Positions 1 to 7,235 of a stretch of 64,000 bases of DNA are shown here, in pieces. Each line of letters starts with the position of its first letter. The first letter of the stretch is position 1. The DNA lies in the NCBI RefSeq assembly GCF_014202275.1, contig NZ_JACHGF010000003.1, positions 682,001 to 746,000 of the forward strand, read 5' to 3'. The notes beneath the pieces were generated by a model, which worked only from the letters and a program-made list of their open reading frames with translations, made no database searches and had not been told where the DNA came from. Source of the DNA: Rhabdobacter roseus. Lineage in GTDB: Bacteria > Bacteroidota > Bacteroidia > Cytophagales > Spirosomataceae. Both the position numbers and the translations under genes were made by a program.

Positions 1-188
1 TTCGGAAAAATGAACAGCTGCCCGTCGTCATCCTGCCCAAACGATACGCAGTCTCCAGAGCATACATCCAGGAGCTCCTTGGCAGCCCCAATGAGGGAAA
101 TCATCCCCGTCGGCTTCACCGACAAGAGAGCACCTTCCGGCTCTTTCCGCGATACTTGCGGCAGGGTTCGTTTGTTCAGGAGTTTCAT
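1..188 (-). CDS. Hypothetical protein, partial (runs off left edge)
   Basis: The reading frame opens with ATG at 188 on the minus strand and stays open to the window edge, giving about 62 residues of the N-terminus (MKLLNKRTLPQVSRKEPEG...). No family is recognised. Its ATG overlaps the TGA of the gene at 185-382 in an ATGA arrangement, which signals translational coupling and supports both frames as real. The function is unknown; the setting is accessory DNA. Confidence 0.6.
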   Translation of the reverse strand, partial: MKLLNKRTLPQVSRKEPEGALLSVKPTGMISLIGAAKELLDVCSGDCVSFGQDDDGQLFIFP

Positions 189-382
189 ACCACCAGCCGG
201 TTCAAGATTCTCACAAGGGTACTCCGGTACTTCAGCATAGGCGTTGCTACGATTACGTTGTTCTCCCACCGGTAGCCACCGGTGGCCCCCAGCTCTACCA
301 GGGCAGTTTTCAGGCGGGCGGCAGGGATGTACCCCACCTGCACGCCGTCCAGCCGGACGGCGCTCTTACTTGGCTTACTCAT
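185..382 (-). CDS. Small hypothetical protein (65 aa)
   Basis: This is a 65-residue basic protein with no signal peptide or membrane segment. Its stop overlaps the start of the next minus-strand gene by 4 bp, so the two form a coupled pair. I do not recognise a family. It belongs to the accessory block at the left of the window, and the pairing is the main support for it being coding. Confidence 0.55.
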   Translation of the reverse strand: MSKPSKSAVRLDGVQVGYIPAARLKTALVELGATGGYRWENNVIVATPMLKYRSTLVRILNRLVV

Positions 383-524
383 ACGTGCTCAGATGTTTAT
401 GGAGCCACGGCTCCGGGGTTAAAAATGGGTTACGGCTCGGGTGGCCGCTCGGCCCGGGCGGTAACGTACCGGCCCAGGCTTAGCAGCAGCATGTATAGTG
501 TAGTGTATAGTGAAAAAACGATGA

Positions 525-878
525 TCATAAGGCGCGTTCGGCTAGGCGGGTGGTACGGCGGGCGGGGCGGTGGGCGGGCCGCACGGAGGGCTCCAGGTAG
601 GCCTGCACCAGGAAGTGCTTCTCGAAGTCCTCGTCCAGGTACGAGGCCCGGTACTGGTTGCGGCCCTCGATTTTGAACTGCCGAAACTTCCCGGCATCCA
701 CCCACTTCCGGAAGGTGTTCTTGCTCACGCCCAGGCGCTGCGCGGCCTGCTCTTCCGAGAGGTACACGCTGCCGTTCAGTAGCTCAAAAAGCGCCCGGTT
801 GGTATCTACCACCTGGTGCATCAGCTCCACCTGGTCTTCGGGTAGGGACTGGAGTACGGTGAAGGTGTTTGTGTTCAT
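525..878 (-). CDS. Excisionase-like helix-turn-helix DNA-binding protein
   Basis: This 117-residue protein has a MerR/excisionase-type (HTH_17) winged helix at about residues 38-85, with the pattern YLSEEQAAQRLGVSKNTFRKWV followed by an arginine-rich wing. Proteins of this type usually bend or bind DNA at mobile-element ends or act as small regulators. The last 25 residues are rich in Arg, Ala and Pro and look poorly constrained, so the true C-terminus is uncertain. No integrase is seen inside the window, so a role in excision is inference only. The start is the ATG at 878. Confidence 0.7.
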   Translation of the reverse strand: MNTNTFTVLQSLPEDQVELMHQVVDTNRALFELLNGSVYLSEEQAAQRLGVSKNTFRKWVDAGKFRQFKIEGRNQYRASYLDEDFEKHFLVQAYLEPSVRPAHRPARRTTRLAERAL

Positions 879-958
879 AGCGGCCTGTCAGATTTTACCG
901 GGCTGTTGTGAGTGAAGCCCACTTTTCGTTCATTTACAATCAAAACTTTAAGTACTCC

Positions 959-1504
959 ATGTCAAACCAAGCCATTTCATCCCGCCTGGAATTTGCCTAC
1001 CGAAATAGACTGTGGGAGATTCTACCCCCTGATGGCCCTGAGTTAAAGTGCCTCATTTCGATTTGTGAAGCCAAAGGCAATCCCAAAGCCGCCCTCTCGG
1101 CTATCTTCAAAGGCGAAGATTTCAAAACCCCACTTGGACGAGAACTTTGGAACTATCTCAATCAGCTCGACGCCAGAGGCCTCATTCAGATTCGCCGCGG
1201 TGAAAAGCAACAGGTCAAGTACTTTGATTATCATCCCTTAGTAGCCCAGAAGCTCCAGGCGCTGTACCCCCACTTATTTACGAAACCTGTCTTTCCTCCC
1301 GTCACTGAGCTTGCCGTTTTGGAGCATTCGGTGGGTGAGCTTTTGTTTCAAAAACCCGCCGAGAAGCTTATCGCTGCTGGACTATTCAGGCCTGACCATC
1401 CTGTTTTTTTACTGGCTAGTGAAGGCTATCATTTCAAGCTAGTAGCCCTACCGGACGGCAGTCAGGTACTCAAAATAGCGCCCCTGGACACCCCACTGGA
1501 CTAG
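959..1504 (+). CDS. Hypothetical protein, possible winged-helix fold
   Basis: I chose the ATG at 959, giving 181 residues, over an upstream GTG at 908. The N-terminal half (residues about 10-95) alternates helices with a basic segment, LDARGLIQIRRGEKQQVKYFDYHP, that resembles the recognition-wing part of a winged helix, which suggests a regulatory or replication-type DNA-binding protein. No named family is recognised. It is divergent from the HTH gene at 525-878 and tail-to-tail with the next gene, overlapping by 4 bp. Confidence 0.55.
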   Translation: MSNQAISSRLEFAYRNRLWEILPPDGPELKCLISICEAKGNPKAALSAIFKGEDFKTPLGRELWNYLNQLDARGLIQIRRGEKQQVKYFDYHPLVAQKLQALYPHLFTKPVFPPVTELAVLEHSVGELLFQKPAEKLIAAGLFRPDHPVFLLASEGYHFKLVALPDGSQVLKIAPLDTPLD

Positions 1505-2166
1505 ATAACCCCCGGCCCGAACCGGATGAGCCGACTCTGCTCCCAGGGCCGCCCGATGCCTAGTGCTTGCAGGTCGAGCGTGCTGAAGTGAGCCAGTTTA
1601 TCAGGTTGCACCACCAGGAAGAACGGCATCCTGAGCAGCCTGCATAGCTCCAGGTAGTTGGGTGCTTGCTCCAGCAGGTCGGGGTGGAGCAGCCCCTTGG
1701 CGGCTAGTGAGGCATGAAGCACTTCCAGTACCTGCCTTTCTTCGGGCAGGAGCTGGGCGGGGTCAAACTCCGAGAGCTCCTGATTGAGCAGTACCGCAAA
1801 GGGGTACTTCCACTCACCTGTTTCCTTCTCGTACCGCGTGATGGTGTAGCCTTCTACGTCCAGCAGCTCGAAGCCCGCATCTACCAGGTCGGTGAGTACC
1901 TGGTACAGCGCCTCCGTGAGGTTGATCTGGCGGCAGAGCGGCGTTATAATCTTGCTCTCATGCGCGCTGGACTCCAGGTAGTCAAGGCATCTTTGTTGTT
2001 CCCGTTCAGGGATTCTGATGACGATGATTGAGCGTGGTTTCATAAAGTATTTATTATTAAGTAAGTGCTCCATCCAGGCCCTGGTGAAGGCCTCCGTTTG
2101 CGTCAGTTCTTGCTCATCAAAGCCCAGGTACCTATGCCAGGCTCGTTTTAACCACCGCCACCTCAT
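1501..2166 (-). CDS. Hypothetical protein (221 aa)
   Basis: This is a soluble, acidic, mostly helical protein without a recognised domain. It overlaps by 4 bp with the upstream gene at 2163-2450, giving an ATGA-type coupling, so the two probably act together. The 3' end overlaps the convergent gene at 959-1504. The tight packing of small unknown genes on both strands is typical of plasmid-like or integrative accessory DNA. Confidence 0.55.
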   Translation of the reverse strand: MRWRWLKRAWHRYLGFDEQELTQTEAFTRAWMEHLLNNKYFMKPRSIIVIRIPEREQQRCLDYLESSAHESKIITPLCRQINLTEALYQVLTDLVDAGFELLDVEGYTITRYEKETGEWKYPFAVLLNQELSEFDPAQLLPEERQVLEVLHASLAAKGLLHPDLLEQAPNYLELCRLLRMPFFLVVQPDKLAHFSTLDLQALGIGRPWEQSRLIRFGPGVI

Positions 2167-2450
2167 ACCACCGGCCCGTTTTCAATCCCTGCTAGTTTTT
2201 CCAGGGCCAGCGTTACGCGCTCGATGCGGTCTACGTTGGCTTGGCGGGGTGAAGATGCCGCTCCAGATACGGCCATCATGGTGTCGTAGCCCGCCTTGGT
2301 GTTAAAGTAGGCATCTGCTTCGGCCAGGGCTTTGCGCCAATGTGGGCCTACTGCCTCCCGAGCCCGCTCAAACCGGCTCAGCAGCCGCTCTTTTATCGAG
2401 CCGCCCGCTTGCACTTCCGTATTTGCTTCTTGGTTTGCCTTATTGTACAT
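2163..2450 (-). CDS. Hypothetical protein (95 aa)
   Basis: This is a 95-residue charged helical protein. It is coupled to the downstream gene by a 4-bp overlap. Its start at 2450 lies about 90 bp from the divergent XRE regulator at 2540, so the two could share an intergenic control region. No family is recognised. Confidence 0.5.
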   Translation of the reverse strand: MYNKANQEANTEVQAGGSIKERLLSRFERAREAVGPHWRKALAEADAYFNTKAGYDTMMAVSGAASSPRQANVDRIERVTLALEKLAGIENGPVV

Positions 2451-2539
2451 TGCGTATTGGAATAAGTACAGCCCAAAGATCTAGCAAGATTGGGTAAAAA
2501 GCAAGCATATTTGAATAATTTTTTAGTCAAATCGGGTAT

Positions 2540-2911
2540 ATGTCTGACTTTCTGAGAGTTAAGAGACTTAGAGAATATTTAGAACTAAGTGAAAATCAGT
2601 TCTCTAAAAGAATTGGGGTAGCCCAAACAACATACAACCGATTTGAAAAGGGATTAACCAGTCTGCCTGGAGAAGCATTAGCAAAAATTGCTAGGCTTTT
2701 TTCAGTGGATACTAATTGGCTCTTGCTTGGTGAAGGCGGTGAAGACCCAGTTTTTTCAAATCGAGAGAAAAATATTGTCAGTGAGCCTAGTTCAAACTAC
2801 GTCACGATTTTGAAAGATGAGCTGATTGATCTTCAGCGAAAGGCTTTGAAAAGGGAAGAAGAAAAAAACGAGGAATTAAAGAAGCAGATTTCTCAGCTCA
2901 AAAATGATTAG
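2540..2911 (+). CDS. XRE-family transcriptional regulator
   Basis: This 123-residue protein has a lambda-repressor-type helix-turn-helix at about residues 5-65: LREYLELSENQFSKRIGV, then TTYNRFEKG, then the usual LAKIARLFSVDTNWLLLGE ending. The last 35 residues form a charged coiled coil (IDLQRKALKREEEKNEEL) likely to mediate dimerisation. It stands immediately upstream of the AT-rich HEPN gene and is a natural candidate to control it. Base composition is lower in GC than the core genes. Confidence 0.85.
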   Translation: MSDFLRVKRLREYLELSENQFSKRIGVAQTTYNRFEKGLTSLPGEALAKIARLFSVDTNWLLLGEGGEDPVFSNREKNIVSEPSSNYVTILKDELIDLQRKALKREEEKNEELKKQISQLKND

Positions 2912-2966
2912 CTGGTTCTGGTTCAGGCCTGATACAGCGGCTAAGTATAAGAAAAAGAAGAAATAG
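2904..2966 (+). CDS. Possible 20-residue leader or toxin-like peptide
   Basis: An ATG at 2904 overlaps the end of the XRE gene and reads MISWFWFRPDT followed by a lysine-rich tail, ending at 2966. The very aromatic head and polylysine tail would suit a membrane-active peptide, but a 20-codon frame can occur by chance. Nothing else supports it. Confidence 0.2.
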   Translation: MISWFWFRPDTAAKYKKKKK

Positions 2967-2972
2967 TGCAAA

Positions 2973-2988
2973 CCCCTAAAAATAGGGG
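2973..2988 (+). terminator. Short hairpin between the XRE gene and the HEPN gene
   Basis: CCCCTA, a 4-nt A loop and TAGGGG form a perfect 6-bp stem in the gap before the HEPN gene. The T-run after it is weak, so it may attenuate rather than terminate transcription into the downstream gene. Confidence 0.4.
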
Positions 2989-3015
2989 GTACTTATAAAA
3001 ACACAAATCCACCCT

Positions 3016-4002
3016 ATGAATGCTATTGCATATTCAACACTTAATTATTTCAAAACAGAAATAGACCTAAAAGATGGTAGGTATCCATATATATTTATAA
3101 GAAAAAATGGGGGGGGGCTAATAAGTAATTTTATTAATACGCCAAGCATTATACAACAAATTGGTGGAATTGATCTGATTTCGATGGCACAAAACCCAAT
3201 CCTTACCGTTGAGTATAATTATGATGAATTATGTACATATTTTGAAATTATTGACCCAAATAAGCTTTGCTTAAAAATTAATGAAGCTATTGCGGCATAT
3301 ATTAATTTGCTATGGTTGATAAAGGACAATAGTGTGTGTAGCACACAATGCTGGTTAAATGTAGATGGTAAAATATCAAGAAATAGTAGAAGAGATTTTT
3401 TTAGTAATTGTAATGGAACATATTGTGATGTAGCATTTAGCCTTGCAGAACTTAATAAAGTAGTTGCAAGTCATAAAAGACTTACTGAATTTATATCAAA
3501 AAAGGATTATGGTAATAATATAAATCTTGATGATCCAATATTACGTTCGCCATCTATAAACCCATCTGACTTAAATTTTGCCAAATATATTTATAATAGA
3601 GTGGAGAGAGCTTTTAAATTCCTTCACTTAGCCAGGTCTCATTCTTTTCTACCTATGAAAATATCTTTCTACATAGTAATATTAGAATGTTTATTTACTA
3701 CTGAAAACCATGAAATTACCCACAAAGTTTCTGAAAGAGCAACGATATATTTAGGTGGAGATAAAAATGTTAAATTAAATAATTTCAAACGTATAAAAGA
3801 GGCGTACGATATTAGGTCAAAATATATGCATGGTCAAGCCTTAAAAAAGAATATTGATTATAATGAACTGTGTAGAATATCTAAAAGCACAGATGACATA
3901 GTTAGAAAAATATTAAATAAAGTCTTATTTGAGGATGGAGAAATTTTTATGAAAAAAGATGATGAGCTTGCTTCTCATTACAATACTTTAATTTTTACAT
4001 AG
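3016..4002 (+). CDS. HEPN-domain protein (Apea-like), putative abortive-infection RNase
   Basis: This 328-residue protein is encoded by DNA much richer in A+T than the surrounding genes, which points to recent transfer. The C-terminal part, about 190-310, resembles the Apea-like HEPN domain: EITHKVSERATIYLG followed by a helix carrying RSKYMHG, in which Arg267 and His272 form the Rx4H motif that HEPN ribonucleases use for catalysis. The N-terminal 180 residues are not recognised and may sense a trigger. HEPN proteins commonly act in phage defence and toxin systems by cutting RNA; that role here is inference. A run of nine G at 3109-3117 lies in codons 32-34. It follows an XRE regulator and overlaps the convergent gene at 3995-4213 by 8 bp. 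Confidence 0.7.
   Translation: MNAIAYSTLNYFKTEIDLKDGRYPYIFIRKNGGGLISNFINTPSIIQQIGGIDLISMAQNPILTVEYNYDELCTYFEIIDPNKLCLKINEAIAAYINLLWLIKDNSVCSTQCWLNVDGKISRNSRRDFFSNCNGTYCDVAFSLAELNKVVASHKRLTEFISKKDYGNNINLDDPILRSPSINPSDLNFAKYIYNRVERAFKFLHLARSHSFLPMKISFYIVILECLFTTENHEITHKVSERATIYLGGDKNVKLNNFKRIKEAYDIRSKYMHGQALKKNIDYNELCRISKSTDDIVRKILNKVLFEDGEIFMKKDDELASHYNTLIFT
3109..3117 (+). repeat. G9 homopolymer inside the HEPN gene
   Basis: Nine consecutive G encode Gly-Gly-Gly near residue 33 in an otherwise A+T-rich gene. Such tracts slip easily in replication, and loss or gain of one base would shift the frame early and switch the protein off. Confidence 0.8.
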
Positions 4003-4213
4003 ATTCGTCATCTATCCTTTCCACCAAACAGGTAATAAATACAGCCCCTCCTGCCTTCATAATCGTTCCTCTATCAAATGCTTCCAACATAAAATTTCTC
4101 TCATCATGGTATACCTTGTCAATTAGTGACTGAATATCTTCATTATGGATCTGATGTTCTTTTATGTAGTTGTACCTACCTGGCAGATAATTGTTATTGT
4201 CTGAGCTATTCAT
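3995..4213 (-). CDS. Small hypothetical protein (72 aa)
   Basis: This 72-residue acidic protein is convergent with the HEPN gene and overlaps it by 8 bp. It shares the low GC of that island. It could be an antitoxin-like partner of the HEPN protein, but the opposite orientation makes that weak. No family is recognised. Confidence 0.45.
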   Translation of the reverse strand: MNSSDNNNYLPGRYNYIKEHQIHNEDIQSLIDKVYHDERNFMLEAFDRGTIMKAGGAVFITCLVERIDDESM

Positions 4214-4352
4214 AGAGTCTACTTCTGAAGGTTAGTAGTGAATGTTTGAAATAAATTGAACCAAACAATATTCCGCGTACCTGGTCGGCCTGCAAGGGTA
4301 GATCAGTTGCGGCCGCAGAATAAAATAGAACTAAAACGGTAATCAAACCCCT

Positions 4353-4538
4353 ATGGAAGCACAAAAAAAATTCAAGCCCGGCGACGTAGTACAACTATCT
4401 TCTGGTGGACCAAAGATGACTGTACAATTTGAGTATTTTGGCCTTCAAGAAGGCGAAGCCTACAACTGCATATGGTATAGTCCTGATGGCAACTACCACG
4501 AGAAAATCTTCCTGGCATCAATCCTTTTTAAGCCCTAA
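4353..4538 (+). CDS. YodC-like DUF2158 family protein
   Basis: This 61-residue protein begins with FKPGDVVQLSSGGPKMTV, the hallmark of the DUF2158/YodC family, and ends in the usual LKP-like tail after a tryptophan-containing strand (CIWYSPDGNYHEKIF). These are small SH3-like barrel proteins of unknown function, often found in prophages and accessory islands. The length matches the family. It stands alone on the plus strand. Confidence 0.8.
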   Translation: MEAQKKFKPGDVVQLSSGGPKMTVQFEYFGLQEGEAYNCIWYSPDGNYHEKIFLASILFKP

Positions 4539-4563
4539 TTAATATCAGAGTCAGGTTTTTGGC

Positions 4564-4689
4564 CTATCGCCGTTGGTGCTCCCTCCGGAAGATCACCCAG
4601 CCAAAGACCTTAATGGTGACCTCGTAGGTATCGCAGGAATAACCATTGCTCGTAGGCCCACCTATGTACTTTTTGATGACAGTAATCAT
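4564..4689 (-). CDS. Very small hypothetical protein (41 aa)
   Basis: On the minus strand, ATG at 4689 to TAG at 4564 encodes 41 residues beginning MITVIKKYIGGPTSNG and ending VFGWVIFRREHQRR. The pattern of a beta-strand, then a hydrophobic FGWVIFRR stretch, resembles other tiny proteins from Bacteroidota accessory DNA. A plus-strand frame over the same bases (4573-4833, TTG start) looks less protein-like. Confidence 0.4.
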   Translation of the reverse strand: MITVIKKYIGGPTSNGYSCDTYEVTIKVFGWVIFRREHQRR

Positions 4690-5096
4690 GTGCTTTTGGA
4701 GTTAAAAGTGAGCACAATTTTACCGCCACCTGGCCACGAAGAAACGGAAAGTTGCAGGGCTCAGAAAGTACCTATGGCGTATGTTTCAGGGGCGTTTCAG
4801 GGATCCTATAATTTCACAGATGTAAAATGTTGATTATTAATACATAGCTGATGTAAATAGCTGAACCCCGTCGGGGTCACTTTTCTAATACCAGGTACCG
4901 TCAAAAAGGGCTTTTTCGAGCCCTTTTTGTGTTTTAAAGCCTCTTCTATCACCAATGTTCGCATGACTCATCCCTAAAACAAGCTACGAAAGCCTAGTGC
5001 CAATAATTGAGGTACCGCTTTTATAAAGTTTCAAAGTACCTTGACCACTACGATCACCAATACCAACTTCCCCTCTCATTCTTTTTTTTCTAAAAA
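4690..5096. other. Intergenic stretch, no further gene recognised
   Basis: Apart from the hairpin at 4902-4929 I see no convincing gene here. The region marks the change from the low-GC accessory patch to GC-rich DNA. Confidence 0.5.
4902..4929 (+). terminator. Rho-independent terminator, possibly bidirectional
   Basis: CAAAAAGGGCT, a 6-nt loop and AGCCCTTTTTG form a perfect 11-bp stem. The T-rich right side runs on into GTGTTTT, as expected for a plus-strand terminator, and the A-rich left side would serve the minus strand. Confidence 0.75.
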
Positions 5097-5143
5097 ATTG
5101 CGTAGCTAAATAGCTACATATATATTTGTAGTCAAATAGCTAC
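5097..5143 (+). promoter_or_regulatory. Promoter with two ArsR-type operators
   Basis: A Bacteroidota-type -7 element TATATTTG lies at 5121-5128, with ATTG at 5097-5100 about 20 nt upstream as a -33 element. Two 16-bp sites flank the -7 box: a perfect palindrome GTAGCTAAATAGCTAC at 5102-5117 and a near copy GTAGTCAAATAGCTAC at 5128-5143, 26 bp apart and ending just before the ATG at 5147. A repressor bound here would cover the promoter and start codon, so autoregulation by the ArsR protein is likely. Confidence 0.75.
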
Positions 5144-5146
5144 GCG

Positions 5147-5470
5147 ATGAACCTAAGACGAGACGTATTCCAAGCCATAGCCGACCCCACCCGGAGGGCT
5201 ATCCTGCTGCTGGTGGCTTCCCAGGCCATGACCGCTGGGGCCATCGCCGCCCACTTTGATACCGCCCGGCCCACCGTATCGAAGCACCTGCACATACTCA
5301 CCGAGTGCGAACTGCTGAAACAAGAACCCAGTGGCCGGGAAATGTACTACCACCTGAATGCTAAAAAAATGAGGGAAATCGCCGACTTCCTGGAGCCTTT
5401 CCGCGCGATGTGGGACGAGCGCTTTGACAAACTGGAGGCCATCATGAAAAACCACCTACCCAAACCATAA
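5147..5470 (+). CDS. ArsR-family transcriptional repressor
   Basis: This 107-residue winged-helix protein starts [16 protein letters not shown], the classic ArsR/SmtB opening, and has the recognition helix in [19 protein letters not shown] (about residues 40-60) followed by the wing GREMYYHL. It lacks the Cys ligands of metal-sensing ArsR proteins, as usual for the subgroup paired with SRPBCC (AHSA1-like) genes. It heads a compact operon: the SRPBCC gene follows after 5 bp and a DoxX gene after that. Twin operators overlap its promoter. Confidence 0.9.
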   Translation: MNLRRDVFQAIADPTRRAILLLVASQAMTAGAIAAHFDTARPTVSKHLHILTECELLKQEPSGREMYYHLNAKKMREIADFLEPFRAMWDERFDKLEAIMKNHLPKP

Positions 5471-5475
5471 ACCCT

Positions 5476-5943
5476 ATGCCGCACAAAACGAAAATTCAGG
5501 CCGAAGACGGCCAACAGCAACTGACGATCACGAGGGAATTTGAACTACCCCTAGAGCTGCTTTTCAGGGTGTACGTGGAGCCCGAGATCGTGGAGCAGTG
5601 GATGGGCACCAAGGTACTTAAGCTGGATAACAAGCCGCACGGCGGGTACCAATTCGAGACCTCCGACGCCCAGGGAAACGTGGTATTTCGGGCCAACGGG
5701 ACAATTCATGAGTTTGTCCCAAACCAGAAAATCACCCGGACCTTTGAGATGGAAAACACGCCTTTTGATGTGCAGCTGGAGTTTCTGGAATTTACTAAAC
5801 GCACTGACGACACCAGCCTGCTCACCATGCAGATCGTGTACCGGTCCGTGGCCCTGCGCGACCAGATGCTGCAACTACCCTTTGCGCAGGGCCTCAACAT
5901 GGCCCATAACAAATTACAAGCCGTTTTGCGTCCCGTACATTAA
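5476..5943 (+). CDS. SRPBCC (AHSA1-like) domain protein
   Basis: This 155-residue START/Bet v1-fold protein has the family opening TREFELPLELLFRVYVEPEIVEQWMG and the central GNVVFRANGTIHEFVPNQKITRTFE segment. Family members bind hydrophobic ligands or assist Hsp90-like processes; the ligand here is unknown. It is the second gene of the ArsR operon, a pairing very common in soil bacteria. Confidence 0.88.
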   Translation: MPHKTKIQAEDGQQQLTITREFELPLELLFRVYVEPEIVEQWMGTKVLKLDNKPHGGYQFETSDAQGNVVFRANGTIHEFVPNQKITRTFEMENTPFDVQLEFLEFTKRTDDTSLLTMQIVYRSVALRDQMLQLPFAQGLNMAHNKLQAVLRPVH

Positions 5944-5955
5944 TTTAAAGTACCT

Positions 5956-6360
5956 ATGAACAAGCGAACGACTAAAATCATCTACTGGATTGCGACCGCC
6001 TGGCTGGCGCTGGGCATGGTATCGACCGGCCTGGTGCAGCTCCTCCACGTGGAAGAGGAGGTGGCGGTCATTACCAAGCTGGGCTACCCTACCTACTTCA
6101 TCCCTTTGCTAGGTACCTGGAAGCTCCTCGGTGCGGTAACCGTGCTCATCCCGCGGTTTCCGGTACTGAAAGAGTGGGCCTACGCGGGCTTTTTCTTTGC
6201 CATGTCGGGCGCGGTATTTTCGCACCTGGCGGCGGGTAGCTCTCTGGCCGAAATAGCCCCCTCGCTGCTCCTGCTCGCGCTAACGGTGGTGTCGTGGTAC
6301 TTTAGGCCCGCCGACCGAAAAGTTGTTTCGATGCATCATTCATCCGTAATCCTGTCCTAA
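5956..6360 (+). CDS. DoxX-like membrane protein
   Basis: This 134-residue integral membrane protein has four predicted helices. The pattern of an N-terminal helix, a VAVITKLGYPTYFIPLLGTWKLLGAV segment and a GAVFSHLA motif is typical of DoxX-like (DoxX_2) proteins. It is third in the ArsR/SRPBCC operon. DoxX proteins are linked to redox or quinone-associated stress responses, but the exact activity is not established. Confidence 0.87.
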   Translation: MNKRTTKIIYWIATAWLALGMVSTGLVQLLHVEEEVAVITKLGYPTYFIPLLGTWKLLGAVTVLIPRFPVLKEWAYAGFFFAMSGAVFSHLAAGSSLAEIAPSLLLLALTVVSWYFRPADRKVVSMHHSSVILS

Positions 6361-6370
6361 AAACGACCCA

Positions 6371-6940
6371 ATGAACACAAACTCCAATAAGGAATTGTCG
6401 GCGCAGCAGCGCGAGGATTTACTCCGCGTTTTGAAAGCCCGTTTTGAGAAAAATACGGACCGCCACCCGGGCCTCCAATGGGCCGACGTACAGGCCCGGC
6501 TGGAAGCCAACCCGGAAAAACTCTGGACACTCGACGACATGGAAGAAACCGGCGGCGAACCGGACGTGATTGGCTACGACGAAGCGACGAGCGAGTACCT
6601 TTTTTGTGATTGCTCGCCGGAAAGCCCCAAGGGCCGCCGCAGTATCTGCTACGACCACCAGGCGCTGGAATCAAGGAAAGAACATAAACCGGCTAATAGC
6701 GCCCTGGGTATGGCCGCGGAGATGGGCGTGGAGCTGCTGACGGAAGAACAATACCGGGCCTTGCAGCAGCTGGGGAAGTTCGACACCAAAACGTCGAGCT
6801 GGATAAAAACCCCGGACGACATCCGAAAACTCGGCGGCGCGCTCTTCTGCGACCGCCGCTTCGACCACGTATTTGTGTACCACAACGGTGCGGAGTCGTA
6901 CTACGGGGCGCGGGCGTTCCGGGGTTTGCTGCGGGTGTGA
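6371..6940 (+). CDS. DUF4256 family protein
   Basis: This 189-residue soluble protein matches the DUF4256 pattern: RFEKNTDRHPGLQWADVQARLEANPEKLWTL-type opening, ETGGEPDVIGYD, a Cys-containing FCDCSPESPKGRRSICYD stretch, and a closing GALFCDRRFDHVFVYHNGAESYYGARAFRGLLRV-like end. The function is unknown. It starts 10 bp after the DoxX gene, so it is probably part of the same transcript. Confidence 0.85.
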   Translation: MNTNSNKELSAQQREDLLRVLKARFEKNTDRHPGLQWADVQARLEANPEKLWTLDDMEETGGEPDVIGYDEATSEYLFCDCSPESPKGRRSICYDHQALESRKEHKPANSALGMAAEMGVELLTEEQYRALQQLGKFDTKTSSWIKTPDDIRKLGGALFCDRRFDHVFVYHNGAESYYGARAFRGLLRV

Positions 6941-7202
6941 GTGTTGGGGGGTACGGCGAAGGAAGGTGTTGTGGGGTACTGGTTACTTCTCGGCCGTAGC
7001 TACGCTATTCTTTCAGCGCCCGCTCTACGTCCTTAGAATAAATATCTGCCTAATTAAGAGCAGCTTTAATAAAAAAATGGTACTTTAATCTCAAAGATGC
7101 CAAGAAACACTTTTTTTAGTATGAAATTTGTAAGTACTTCTCATGACCAACTCTTGAAGTTACTTATCGCGTGATACTAACCTTTTATAATTAGTACCGT
7201 TA

Positions 7203-7210
7203 TATTTTTG
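7203..7210 (+). promoter_or_regulatory. Putative -7 promoter element of the AAA+ ATPase gene
   Basis: TATTTTTG fits the Bacteroidota -7 form TAnnTTTG, 25 bp before the ATG at 7236. A TTTT at 7183-7186 is a weak -33 candidate. The preceding stretch 6941-7202 shows nothing else I can support. Confidence 0.5.
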
Positions 7211-7235
7211 CATACAAAGCTCTAATTAAAAGGCA

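Noticed and set aside
4573..4833. An 86-codon plus-strand frame with a TTG start
   Set aside because: The composition is not protein-like, and the minus-strand frame at 4564-4689 looks more plausible.
5956..6360. The DoxX gene as part of the MNIO/bufferin-type locus
   Set aside because: DoxX genes accompany some bufferin operons, but this one is 10 kb away inside an ArsR/SRPBCC operon.
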